Part shown: positions 33,396 through 42,053 of the stretch, piece by piece
Layout of the letters: every line of letters begins with the position of its first letter
Numbering within the stretch: position 1 is the stretch's first letter
NCBI GenBank assembly: GCA_046294265.1
Contig: JBKBKC010000009.1
Span: 122,234-186,233, forward strand
Source of the DNA: JBKBKC01 sp046294265
GTDB lineage: Bacteria > Pseudomonadota > Alphaproteobacteria > Rhodobacterales > Rhodobacteraceae
Reading direction: 5' to 3'
Length of the DNA: 64,000 bases
Position numbers and translations under genes: made by a program
The notes under the pieces: model-generated
The model's database searches: none
What the model was told of the DNA's origin: nothing
Seen by the model: only the letters and a program-made list of their open reading frames with translations

Positions 33396-34267
33396 GCCTT
33401 TGCGGCCTCCTTCAGATGCGCAAGGAACTGCTGCACCTTCAGCGTGCGGTGCAGATCCACATGGGTCACCAGCCACAGGGGCGAGTCCCATTCCGGGCGG
33501 GGGGGCAACACCTCGACAAGATCGGGGTCGCCTGCGGCCTCGCAGGCGGTCAGGAATCCGATCCCCGCCCCGCCGCGGATCGCCTGTTCCTGCACGCCCG
33601 GATCGCTGCTGCGGAACTGGATGCGCTCGGGCCCTACCCGGTCGCGCAGCCAGATGTTGAAGGGTGCGCGCGACTGCGCGTCATCGGGGCCGACAAAGAC
33701 ATGCGCAGCCAGGTCCTTTTCGGCCGCGGGGCGGCCGTGCCGCGCGACATAGCCGTGCGACGCGTAAAGCCCGCTCTGCACATGCAGGAACGGCTGCACC
33801 ACATTGTCGGGCTCGGAGGGCACGGTGCCCGCACGGATGGCCACATGCGCCTCGCCGAAATCCAGCCGGAAGAGGCGGGTGCCGGTCAGGAACCGCACGA
33901 TCAGGCCGGGATGGGCCGCCTGGAACGACACCATCGCGGGCAGGAACAACCGCGAGAGCCCCGCGACCGAGGTCACCACCAGTTCCCCCGTGACGCTTTC
34001 GCCCTGCCCCCGGATGCGCCCGGCGAGCTGCGCAAACTGGTCCTGCGTCACCTGCGCCACCGCCAGAAGGTCACGCCCCGCCTCGGTCGGGGTGTAGCCG
34101 CGCGCATGGCGCTGGAACAGCCGCACGCCCAGACGCTTTTCCAGCGCGTCGATGTGGCGGATCACGGTGGCGTGGTGCACGCCCAGCACCTCGGCCGCCC
34201 CCGACACCGTGCCCAGCCGCGCCACCTGAAAGGCCGTGCGCACCTCATCCCAGTTCTCGAAACCCAT
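33380..34267 (-). CDS. LysR-family transcriptional regulator
   Basis: Regulator of 295 residues. The N-terminal winged helix is VRTAFQVARLGTVSGAAEVL, HHATVIRHIDALEKRLGVRL and FQRHARGYTPTEAG; the rest is the periplasmic-binding-like effector domain. The start is the ATG at MGFENWDEV; the long open frame upstream is not coding. It is likely to control the downstream DMT exporter gene that it overlaps. The effector is unknown. Confidence 0.88.
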   Translation of the reverse strand: MGFENWDEVRTAFQVARLGTVSGAAEVLGVHHATVIRHIDALEKRLGVRLFQRHARGYTPTEAGRDLLAVAQVTQDQFAQLAGRIRGQGESVTGELVVTSVAGLSRLFLPAMVSFQAAHPGLIVRFLTGTRLFRLDFGEAHVAIRAGTVPSEPDNVVQPFLHVQSGLYASHGYVARHGRPAAEKDLAAHVFVGPDDAQSRAPFNIWLRDRVGPERIQFRSSDPGVQEQAIRGGAGIGFLTACEAAGDPDLVEVLPPRPEWDSPLWLVTHVDLHRTLKVQQFLAHLKEAAKAWQGA

Positions 34268-34463
34268 GATCAATGTCCGTCCATCATGCCTGTCCATCGC
34301 GGTGCGGTCCGGGGCCAGGCCGGATCCGGACCGGGCACGCGCTGTGCAGCCCCACACCGCTACCCTGCCGCTGCGCGGCGGGCAAAGGCAACTTTTCGAT
34401 CTTATTGACCCAACGTCATGTGCAGGGCAGCATGCGCGCGGGTCGGCTGCGCGGAGACGGGGC

Positions 34464-34937
34464 ATGCAGGTCGAGGAAGAGACGCCGGGGCGTCTGGTGC
34501 TGGTGCACAGGCCCTGGGCGATGGGGGCGGCGCTGGGGGTCACGGTGGTGGCTGTGGCCATGATGGCGGTATCTCTTGGGGCAGAGGGCGACGCGCCGGG
34601 GGCGGTGATGATCGGGCTGGGGGCCTTGCTCTGCGCGGGGGCCACCTTCGTGTTCGTGCGGCCCGCGCGGGTGGTGCTTGACCGCGGCACGGGCACGGTC
34701 GAGGTGGTGGAATGGACGGCGCTGGGGCGCCGGATGCGGGGTGCGCCGCTGGCCGAGGTGACCGGCGCCACGGTATCACGCTCGCGCGGGACGTTCCGGC
34801 CGGGCGACCGGCGCGCCAGTCGCGCCGTGGTCACCCTGCGCAGCGGCGCGGTGCTGCCACTGGCCGAGGCCCATATGGGCCATCGGCCCGCATCGCGGGC
34901 GGTGGCGGCGATCAACCGCTGGCTGCGGCAGGCGTGA
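34464..34937 (+). CDS. small membrane protein, tandem paralogue A
   Basis: Protein of 157 residues, family not recognised. After MQVEEETPGRLVLVHRPW come two membrane helices (about 20-38 and 48-66), then a soluble beta-rich domain with VVLDRGTGTVEVVEWTALG and a SRSRGTFRPGDRRASRAVV strand region, ending AVAAINRWLRQA. The domain resembles PH-like membrane-associated folds in outline only. The next gene has the same length and order of features, so these are tandem duplicates. It is divergent from the LysR gene. Confidence 0.7.
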   Translation: MQVEEETPGRLVLVHRPWAMGAALGVTVVAVAMMAVSLGAEGDAPGAVMIGLGALLCAGATFVFVRPARVVLDRGTGTVEVVEWTALGRRMRGAPLAEVTGATVSRSRGTFRPGDRRASRAVVTLRSGAVLPLAEAHMGHRPASRAVAAINRWLRQA

Positions 34938-35407
34938 AGGTCCACGAGCACACCCCCGACCGGCTGGTGCTGGAGGACCGGCCCCTGCTCCTGAGCGGCG
35001 TTCCGGCGGCGTTGACCCTTGGTCTCGCAGCAGGGGCGGTGCTGGTCCTGCACGTTGACATTCCCGCAGCGCTGATCCTCGCGCTGGTGTCCGCGTTCAT
35101 GGGCCTGGTCCTTGCGCTGTTCCTGCGCCGCACCATCGTGATCCTGGACCGCAGGTCAGGCATCATGCTGTGGCGCGAGGCCACGCTGTGGGGCCAGTCC
35201 GAGCGCACGACCCCCCTTGAGGCGGTCCGCGGCGTGGTGGTGCAACGGCACCGGTCGCGCGGCGAGGCGGGCGAGGATGGGGGCACCTTCCGCATGGCCC
35301 TTCGGATCGACGGCCAGGGCGAGGTGCCGCTGACCCGGGTCTATTCCGCAGGGCGTGGCGCGGAACGGGCCGCGGCCGCCCTCACCCGCTGGCTGATGCA
35401 GCCCTAG
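34934..35407 (+). CDS. small membrane protein, tandem paralogue B
   Basis: Protein of 157 residues starting at GTG, which overlaps the stop of paralogue A by 4 bases. It begins MKVHEHTPDRLVLEDRPLL, has two helices (about 20-60), then VILDRRSGIMLWREATLWG and a C-terminal ERAAAALTRWLMQP. The shared TPxRLVLxxRP start, VxLDRxxG strand and RWL end show common origin with paralogue A, at low identity. Unknown function, probably a pair working together. Confidence 0.7.
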   Translation: MKVHEHTPDRLVLEDRPLLLSGVPAALTLGLAAGAVLVLHVDIPAALILALVSAFMGLVLALFLRRTIVILDRRSGIMLWREATLWGQSERTTPLEAVRGVVVQRHRSRGEAGEDGGTFRMALRIDGQGEVPLTRVYSAGRGAERAAAALTRWLMQP

Positions 35408-35484
35408 TCATCCCTCGCAGGTGCGTCGGCGGGGTGCTTTCCATTCCCCAACAGTTTGGTATCGTCGGATGGTTGGGGATGAGC

Positions 35485-36321
35485 ATGGCGTTCTATCTGG
35501 GCCTTGACGGGGGCGGCACGGGCTGCCGGGCGGCGCTGGCCGATGCCCAGGGCCGGGTGCTGGCGGGGGCTATGGGCGGCCCTGCCAACATCGCCACGGA
35601 CCCCGCCGCCGCCATCGCCACGATCCGCGACACGCTGGCGCGGATGGTGGCGGGGGCGGGGCACCCCGCCATTGCGGGGGCGGGCCTTGGCATCGCGGGC
35701 GTGAATGCGGCCGGGACGGCGGCACGCCTGCGCGCCGCCCTGCCCTATCCGGGCCTGCGGATCGAAAGCGATGCGGTCACGGCGGCGCTGGGGGCGCTGG
35801 GGGCGCGGGACGGCATCGTGGCGGCGATCGGCACCGGCTCGGTCTTTGCCCGGCGCCTGGGCTCCGCGTTCCGCCAGATCGGCGGGCGGGGGCTGGTGCT
35901 GGGGGATGAGGGGTCGGGTGCCGCCATGGGCCGCGCGGCGCTGGCCGCTGCCCTGCGGGCCGAGGACGGGCATTCCCCCCTGACCCCCTTCCTGCGCGCG
36001 CTGATCGCGGAGCGCGGCGACAGCGCAGGCGTCATCGCCTTTGCCCAGACCGCGCGCCCCGCCGATTTCGCGGCCCTCGCCCCCCGCATCCTGGCCGAGG
36101 CCGACCATGACCCCGCCGCCGCCGCCATTCTGGCGCAGGCCACCGCCGACATCGCCGCCGCGATCGACATCCTGCAACCGGGCGACGCGCCGTTGCCGGT
36201 GGTGTTCCTCGGCGGCCTCGGCCCCGCCTTCCGTGCGCGCCTCGCAGGGCGCTGGCCCACACGCGATCCGCAGGGCACGGCACTGGACGGCGCGCTGATG
36301 CTGGCCCGGGGGTCGGCCTGA
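35485..36321 (+). CDS. BadF/BadG/BcrA-type N-acetylglucosamine kinase-like protein
   Basis: ASKHA-fold kinase of 278 residues. Phosphate loops are LGLDGGGTGCRAALAD at the N-terminus and IGTGSVFARR in the middle; VLGDEGSGAAMGRAAL is the adenosine-motif region of the N-acetylglucosamine kinase/BadF group. The ATG at 35485 has GGGG 6 bases upstream; another ATG two codons earlier is possible. With the SIS protein and nagA downstream it is expected to phosphorylate N-acetylglucosamine (or another amino sugar) entering from peptidoglycan or chitin turnover. Confidence 0.82.
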   Translation: MAFYLGLDGGGTGCRAALADAQGRVLAGAMGGPANIATDPAAAIATIRDTLARMVAGAGHPAIAGAGLGIAGVNAAGTAARLRAALPYPGLRIESDAVTAALGALGARDGIVAAIGTGSVFARRLGSAFRQIGGRGLVLGDEGSGAAMGRAALAAALRAEDGHSPLTPFLRALIAERGDSAGVIAFAQTARPADFAALAPRILAEADHDPAAAAILAQATADIAAAIDILQPGDAPLPVVFLGGLGPAFRARLAGRWPTRDPQGTALDGALMLARGSA

Positions 36322-36395
36322 TGCCCGCGCCCGGATGCAACGCAAGCCCACAGACCGACCCACCCCCCCACAGCACCACCCACAGGACCCCCGCC

Positions 36396-37421
36396 ATGAC
36401 CGAAACCCAGATGGCCCGCGAAGTGGCCGAGATCCCCCAGGCGGCCGCCCGGTTCCTCGCCAAGGCGCGCCCGCAGGTCACCGCCGCCGCCATGGCGCTG
36501 CGCCGGATGGACCCGCATCTGATCGTTACCGTGGCGCGCGGGTCGTCAGACCATGCCGCGACCTATCTGAAATATGCGGTGGAACTGATGGCGGGCATTC
36601 CCGTGGCCTCGGTCGGCCCCTCGGTCGCCTCGATCTACCGCCGCCCGCTGCGCCTCGCCGGGGCCGCCTGCATCGGAATCTCGCAATCGGGCCAAAGCCC
36701 CGACATCGTGGAGATGATGCGCGCGGCGGGTGCGGGCGGCGCGCTGACGCTGGCGCTGACCAACCAGGCCGACAGCCCGATGGCCCGCGCCGTGGCCCAT
36801 GCCCTGCCCCTGATGGCGGGGCCCGAACGCGCGGTCGCGGCCACGAAAACCTTTACCGGATCGGTCCTTGCGGGCCTCGCCCTCGTGGCGGAATGGCAAG
36901 AGGATGAGGCCCTGCGCAGCGCCCTCGCCAGCCTGCCCGAGGCGATGGCCCAGGCGCTGCGCCTCGATTGGTCCGCGCTGGAGGATCGGCTGGCGCCTGC
37001 GCAATCGCTCTATGTGCTGGGGCGGGGCCCCGCCTTCGCCATCGCCTGCGAGGCCGCCTTGAAGGGCAAGGAAACCTGCGGCCTGCATGCCGAGGCCTAT
37101 TCGGCGGCCGAGGTGCTGCACGGCCCCGCGGCCATCGTGCGCGCCCATTTCCCGGTGCTGGCGCTGGCGGTCGAGGATGCGGCGCTGGCGCAGGTGCAGG
37201 CCACCGCGGAACGGCTGGCGGCGCAGGGGGCGGATGTGTTCGTCACCGGCACGCAGGTGCCGGGGGCGGTGACGCTGCCCATGGTCGGCGGTTTGCACCC
37301 GATGGTGGCCCCGCTGGTGCTGGCCGCCGCATGGTACCGCTTTGTCGAAGGGTTGTCGCGGCGGCGCGGGCATGATCCCGATACGCCCCCCCACCTGCGC
37401 AAGGTGACGGAGACGATGTGA
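36396..37421 (+). CDS. SIS-domain sugar isomerase/deaminase (NagB-II / AgaS type)
   Basis: Protein of 341 residues with two SIS domains: VARGSSDHAATYLKYAVEL, GISQSGQSPDIVEMM and AVAATKTFTGSVLAG in the first, YVLGRGPAFAIACEAALKGK and HAEAYSAAEVLHGPAAIV in the second. It is GlmS-like without the glutaminase domain, which fits the NagB-II type glucosamine-6-phosphate deaminase. The start is the ATG behind CACCCACAGGACCCCCGCC. It lies between the kinase and nagA, completing the route to fructose-6-phosphate. Confidence 0.85.
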   Translation: MTETQMAREVAEIPQAAARFLAKARPQVTAAAMALRRMDPHLIVTVARGSSDHAATYLKYAVELMAGIPVASVGPSVASIYRRPLRLAGAACIGISQSGQSPDIVEMMRAAGAGGALTLALTNQADSPMARAVAHALPLMAGPERAVAATKTFTGSVLAGLALVAEWQEDEALRSALASLPEAMAQALRLDWSALEDRLAPAQSLYVLGRGPAFAIACEAALKGKETCGLHAEAYSAAEVLHGPAAIVRAHFPVLALAVEDAALAQVQATAERLAAQGADVFVTGTQVPGAVTLPMVGGLHPMVAPLVLAAAWYRFVEGLSRRRGHDPDTPPHLRKVTETM

Positions 37422-38546
37422 ATGCAGACCCTGACCGGGGCGGATGTGTTCGACGGCACCACCCTGCACCCTGGCGCCTCGCTGGCGCTGGACGGCGCGC
37501 GCGTGGCCGCGATCCTGCCCCCCGGCGCAGCCCTCCCCGGCCAGGTCACCCGGCTGGAGGGCGGCACCCTCGCCCCCGGCCTGATCGACCTGCAGGTGAA
37601 CGGCGGCGGCGGCTGGCAGGTGGACGGCACCGCCACGCCCGACCGGATCGCCGCGCTTTGCGACACCCACGCGCGCCTCGGCGCGACCGGCATCCTGCCC
37701 ACCCTCATCACCGACACGCCCCAGGCCACCGCCCGCGCGATCCGCGCGGGCATCGAGGCGCATCAGGCCCGCGTTCCGGGCTTTCTTGGCCTGCACCTCG
37801 AAGGCCCGCATCTCGACCCCCGCCGCGCGGGCGCCCATGATCCCGCCCTCATCCGCCCGATGACGCCCACCGACCTTGCCATGCTCGTGGCCGCACGGGC
37901 CGCGCTGCCCGCGCTGATGGTCACCCTCGCCCCCGCCGCCGCCACGCCCGCCCAGATCGCCCGGCTGACCGCGGCGGGCGTGACCGTCAGCCTTGGCCAC
38001 GCCGACTGCACCCATGCCGAGGCGCGGGCCGCCATCGCCGCCGGCGCCGCCTGCGCCACCCATCTTTTCAACGCCATGTCGCCGATGGGCCACCGCGAAC
38101 CCGGCCTCGTGGGCGCGGTCCTCGCCTCCACCCTTCCCGCAGGCCTGATCGCCGACGGCATCCACGTCGCCCCCGAGGTGCTGCGCATCGCGCTGGCTGC
38201 GCGCCCCCATGGCCTCTTTCTGGTCTCCGACTGCATGGCCGTCGCGGGCACGGCCCTCACCGAATTCCGCCTCGGCCCCCGCCGCATCCTGCGCCATGGC
38301 GGTCGCCTGACGCTGGAGGACGGCACCCTCGCCGGGGCCGACCTGACGCTGCCCCGGGCCATCGCCCTTCTGGCCGCACTGGGCCTCCCGCTTGCAGGTA
38401 TCCTCGCCATGGCCACCGCCACTCCGGGCCGCCTCATCGGCGCAGGGGTGGGCAGCCTCGCCCCCGGCCGCCCCGCCGACCTCGTGCACCTGACGCCCGG
38501 CCTCGCCCTCGCGCAGACCTGGCGGGCGGGCCTGCCCTTCGCCTGA
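37422..38546 (+). CDS. nagA: N-acetylglucosamine-6-phosphate deacetylase
   Basis: Amidohydrolase of 374 residues. Metal- and substrate-binding motifs are HLEGPHLDPRRAGAH near residue 125, SLGHADCTHAEA, ATHLFNAMSPMGHREPG and the catalytic Asp in LVSDCMAVAGT (Cys takes the place of the more common Ala in SDAMA). It removes acetate from GlcNAc-6-P. It begins directly after the SIS gene stop. Strand bias and start follow the operon. Confidence 0.93.
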   Translation: MQTLTGADVFDGTTLHPGASLALDGARVAAILPPGAALPGQVTRLEGGTLAPGLIDLQVNGGGGWQVDGTATPDRIAALCDTHARLGATGILPTLITDTPQATARAIRAGIEAHQARVPGFLGLHLEGPHLDPRRAGAHDPALIRPMTPTDLAMLVAARAALPALMVTLAPAAATPAQIARLTAAGVTVSLGHADCTHAEARAAIAAGAACATHLFNAMSPMGHREPGLVGAVLASTLPAGLIADGIHVAPEVLRIALAARPHGLFLVSDCMAVAGTALTEFRLGPRRILRHGGRLTLEDGTLAGADLTLPRAIALLAALGLPLAGILAMATATPGRLIGAGVGSLAPGRPADLVHLTPGLALAQTWRAGLPFA

Positions 38547-38947
38547 CGCTTCCTGATTTCCTGATGGTCCAGATATCCCGGAGCCCGGAGCAGCGCCCCG
38601 GACCTCTCCACCGGGCAATGCCCCCTCCCGGCCCGGCCTTCCCCTGCCACCATCCCCCCGCACCGCCCCGCCAAGCCTGCGGTCCGGGGTTCCCGCATCC
38701 GCTCCTCGGACAGATCGCGCCCGATTCTCTGCCGCACCACGGCGAATCGAGAAGCCCGCGCATCGCCCGGCAGGTGCCCGTCCGGCCCGATGCACCTCGT
38801 TCGTCTCGCCCGGCAGCAGCCCCGGCCCGCCCCGGCATCTTGCCAAAATCGCATATCTACCCAGGGCCATCGCGCGCAACCGAAAATCGCTGTTGACCGA
38901 ACAGCCCCGGATGCGCCCCCGCGGTCCGCCGAGCACCGGAGTGTCAG
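38547..38947. other. gene-free interval between nagA and the glpD remnant
   Basis: About 400 bases of GC-rich sequence. No convincing coding frame, RNA gene, strong hairpin or repeat was seen. The plus-strand open frame here has Pro/Arg/His-rich composition typical of noncoding GC-rich DNA. It may contain the lost promoter region of glpD. Confidence 0.4.
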
Positions 38948-39690
38948 GTGACCCCCACCGACCTCTCCAGCATCGGCGGCGGGATCAACGGCTGCGGCTG
39001 CGCGCGTGACGCCGCGGGGCGCGGCCTCACCGCCACGCTGGCCGAACAGGGCGACCTCGCGCAGGCGACCTCCTCCGCCTCGACCAGGCATTCCCACGGC
39101 GGGTTGCGCTGTCGGGAATACTTCGAATTCCGGCTGGTGCGCGACGCGCTGGAGGAACGCGAAACCCTGCCGGTGACGATGCCCCGTATAAGCTGGCCCT
39201 GTCGGTGGATACCACCGGCGGCGCGCCCTTGCTGACCGTGTCTGGCGGCAAGATCACCACCTACCGCCGCCTTGCCGAAAGCGCGCTGGCGAAACTCGCC
39301 CCGTTCTTTCCGCAGGCCAGATCGCCGTGGACCGCCCGCGTCACCCTGCCCGGTGGCGATTTCCCGCGTGACCAGATGACCACGCTGCGCGGCGCGCTGA
39401 TGGGCAGCTATCCGTTCCTGTCCGACACCTTGGCCGGCCGGCTGATCCACGCCTATGGCACCGACGCGCGCGCGATCTTCGGGCCGGCCACCGCTGTGGT
39501 CGATCTGGGCCGCGACTTCGGCGCCACCTTGACCGAGGCGGGGCTGCGCTGGCGCATGGCGCGGGAATGGACGCAGCGGGCCGAGGATGCGGACTGGCGT
39601 CGCAGCAAGCTGGGCTTGCGGCTGACGCCCGACCTGATCGCGGAGTTGGACGCCCGGATGGCGGCGGCGCAGGGTGAAATGGCTGGAAGC
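38948..39690 (+). pseudogene. glpD: glycerol-3-phosphate dehydrogenase pseudogene, internally deleted
   Basis: The N-terminal FAD-binding part (about 80 codons: IGGGINGCGCARDAAGRGL, SSASTRHSHGGLR, EYFEFRLVRDALEERE) is joined in a different frame, around 39180-39205, to the C-terminal part (TTGGAPLLTVSGGKITTYRR onward to RRSKLGLRLTPDLIAELDA). A normal GlpD has about 500 or more residues, so roughly half of it, including most of the catalytic core, is missing. The usual YLEYFEF is CREYFEF here. The 3' end runs without a clean stop towards the convergent ribonuclease gene. Its position near glpK shows a former glp locus. Confidence 0.85.
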
Positions 39691-39739
39691 GCCGCGCAGT
39701 GTCCACGCCGTGGCAGGCGCTTGCGCGCGGTCGGCATCC

Positions 39740-40342
39740 TCAGGCCCGCAGGGGCACCCGTGCCTGGGCATCGGCATCCTCCAGCACCAGCCACAGCGCC
39801 CCGTCTCGAAACCCGCCGCCGATCAGGAACCCGGGGACGCGCACCTCGGGGTGCGCCTCGGCCCAGTCGCGATAGCGGTCGTTGGTGACGATCCGCGCGC
39901 CCAGATCGCGGGCCGCCTCGAGCAGGAACGCATCGGCGGCTGAGCCTTTAGGCACCACCAGCACCCGGTCCTCGGGCAGGCCCAGCATCCGCGCCATCGC
40001 CCGGTCATGCCGATACCGGCCCGCCAGCAGATGGCCCGCGTTGGCATCGAACACCACGCCGGGGATAAACCCCCGCGCCGCCAGATGGGTGACCACCGCC
40101 CGCACCGCCTCGACCCGCGGCGTCCCGCCCTGCCAGTGCATGACGTTGGACCCGTCGATCAGGATGTAATGGGGCACCTCGGATTCGGCTGTGCGCTTGC
40201 GCTGCGGCGCGCGCAGAAGCAGGATGGCAGCGGCCACCGTCGAGGGGCCCGCCAGCAACACAAGGTCCGCCATGCCGGGAAGCATCAGTGCCACACCCAG
40301 CCCGACCAGCGACATGACGAACAGGACCAGCGGCGCGACCAT
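39740..40342 (-). CDS. membrane-anchored Zc3h12a-like (NYN/PIN-fold) ribonuclease
   Basis: Protein of 200 residues. Two membrane helices fill residues 1-45, followed by a cytoplasmic nuclease-like domain: YILIDGSNVMHWQGG, VVFDANAGHLLAGRY, the acidic SAADAFLLEAARDLGARIV and the TNDRYRDW motif. The DGSN ... ND.YRD set of acidic residues is that of Regnase-1/Zc3h12a-type RNases of the NYN/PIN superfamily. An RNA-cleaving role at the membrane is inferred. It is divergent from glpK. Confidence 0.78.
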   Translation of the reverse strand: MVAPLVLFVMSLVGLGVALMLPGMADLVLLAGPSTVAAAILLLRAPQRKRTAESEVPHYILIDGSNVMHWQGGTPRVEAVRAVVTHLAARGFIPGVVFDANAGHLLAGRYRHDRAMARMLGLPEDRVLVVPKGSAADAFLLEAARDLGARIVTNDRYRDWAEAHPEVRVPGFLIGGGFRDGALWLVLEDADAQARVPLRA

Positions 40343-40409
40343 GGCCGAAGACTCACCCTGCGGCGCTGCCCCGTCAAGCCCCCGCCAAGCCCGTGGATGC
40401 GGGCGAAGA

Positions 40410-40504
40410 TTGACAAAGAGTTAAAGTAACCGTGTCAAGTATCTGATATCGTTTGTAAATAAAAACGTCCCATCGTGGGACACCCTCCAGCAGGACACCA
40501 CCCC
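40410..40504 (+). promoter_or_regulatory. glpK upstream region with promoter elements and a perfect palindrome
   Basis: AT-rich stretch unlike its surroundings: TTGACA at 40410-40415, TGATAT at 40444 and TGTAAATAAAAA near 40454-40465, then the perfect palindrome GTCCCATCGTGGGAC at 40467-40481, 23 bases before the glpK start. The palindrome sits where a repressor would block transcription or translation initiation. The same 15-mer in reverse orientation occurs at 58909-58923. Confidence 0.55.
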
Positions 40505-41989
40505 ATGACCCATATCCTCGCCATCGACCAGGGCACCACCTCCAGCCGCGCGATCATCTTCGATGCCACCCTGCGCGTGGTTGCCCAGGCGCAGGAAGAG
40601 TTTCCGCAATCCTACCCCGCCTCCGGCTGGGTCGAACATGACCCCGACGATCTGTGGTCCACCGTGGCAGGCACCGCCCGCGCCGCCATCGAGCGCGCCC
40701 GCCTGACGCCTGCCGACATCGCGGCCATCGGCATCACCAACCAGCGCGAGACCACCCTGATCTGGGACCGCGCGACGGGCCGCCCGATCCACCCCGCCAT
40801 CGTCTGGCAGGACCGCCGCACCGCCGACACCTGCACCCGCCTGCGCGCCGAGGGGCATGAGCCGATGGTCACCGCCCGCACCGGACTGCTGCTCGACCCC
40901 TATTTCTCGGGCACCAAGGCGGGCTGGATCCTTGACCGGGTGGAGGGTTCGCGCGTGCGGGCGGAACGGGGCGAGCTGTGTTTCGGCACCGTCGATACCT
41001 TCCTGATCTGGCGGCTCACCGATGGCGCGGTGCATGCCACCGACGCCACCAACGCCTCGCGCACCATGCTCTACAACATCGGCACCGGCGCCTGGGACGC
41101 CGACCTCTGCGCCCTTCTGGGCGTGCCCATGGCGATGCTGCCCCAGGTGCGCGACTGCGCCGCCGATTTCGGCATGACCCGCCCCGACCTCTTCGGCCGT
41201 CCGATCCCGATCCTCGGCGTGGCGGGCGACCAGCAGGCGGCCACCGTGGGGCAGGCCTGTTTCAGCCCCGGCATGATGAAATCGACCTACGGCACCGGCT
41301 GCTTTGCCCTGCTGAACACGGGGGCCGACCGCGTGCCCTCGACCAACCGCCTGCTGACCACCATCGCCTATCAGCTTGATGGTCGCCCCACCTATGCGCT
41401 GGAGGGGTCGATCTTCATCGCCGGCGCGGTCGTCCAGTGGCTGCGCGACGGGCTGAAGATCATCCGCGAGGCGAAAGAGACACAGCCGCTGGCCGATGCC
41501 GCCGACCCCGGCCAGGACGTGGTGCTGGTGCCCGCCTTCACGGGCCTTGGCGCGCCCTACTGGCGGCCCGACTGCCGCGGGGCGATCTATGGGCTGACGC
41601 GCAATTCGGGGCCTGCCGAACTGGCCAAGGCGGCGCTGGAAAGCGTGGGCTATCAGACGCGCGACCTGCTGGAGGCGATGCGCGCCGACTGGGGCGCGGC
41701 AGCAGAGGGCGTCTTGCGCGTGGACGGCGGGATGACCGCCAGCGACTGGACGATGCAGTTTCTGGCCGACATCCTGGGCGCCCCCGTGGACCGCCCGCAA
41801 GTGACCGAAACCACCGCGCTCGGGGCCGCATACCTGGCGGGCTTGCGCGCCGGGGTCTGCCCCGACCCGGCGGGCTTTGCCGCGACCTGGGCGCTGGACC
41901 GCCGGTTCCAGCCCACGATGGACGCCGAGACCCGCGGCAGCCGCTATGACCGCTGGCGGCGCGCCGTCGCGGCCACCATGACCATCTGA
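40505..41989 (+). CDS. glpK: glycerol kinase
   Basis: FGGY kinase of 494 residues making glycerol-3-phosphate. Visible motifs: ILAIDQGTTSSRAIIFD at the N-terminus, NQRETTLIWDRATGRP, WQDRRTADTC, GVAGDQQAATVGQ, STYGTGCFALLNTG and the C-terminal LRVDGGMTASDWTMQFLAD. The start is the ATG of MTHILAIDQG; a start 10 codons upstream lies within the palindrome region. The neighbouring glpD is broken, so glycerol-3-phosphate must be used by another dehydrogenase or for lipid synthesis. Confidence 0.96.
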   Translation: MTHILAIDQGTTSSRAIIFDATLRVVAQAQEEFPQSYPASGWVEHDPDDLWSTVAGTARAAIERARLTPADIAAIGITNQRETTLIWDRATGRPIHPAIVWQDRRTADTCTRLRAEGHEPMVTARTGLLLDPYFSGTKAGWILDRVEGSRVRAERGELCFGTVDTFLIWRLTDGAVHATDATNASRTMLYNIGTGAWDADLCALLGVPMAMLPQVRDCAADFGMTRPDLFGRPIPILGVAGDQQAATVGQACFSPGMMKSTYGTGCFALLNTGADRVPSTNRLLTTIAYQLDGRPTYALEGSIFIAGAVVQWLRDGLKIIREAKETQPLADAADPGQDVVLVPAFTGLGAPYWRPDCRGAIYGLTRNSGPAELAKAALESVGYQTRDLLEAMRADWGAAAEGVLRVDGGMTASDWTMQFLADILGAPVDRPQVTETTALGAAYLAGLRAGVCPDPAGFAATWALDRRFQPTMDAETRGSRYDRWRRAVAATMTI

Positions 41990-42053
41990 TCCACGTCAAG
42001 GCGACGCGCCCCCGGCCGTTCTAGTCTGGCATCACAAGGGAACGGAGGTTGCC

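Noticed and set aside
36546..38936. A 796-codon open frame on the minus strand opposite the amino-sugar operon
   Set aside because: Antisense of the SIS-domain gene and nagA, both of which have strong catalytic motifs; the frame is Gly/Arg/His-rich with no recognisable domain.
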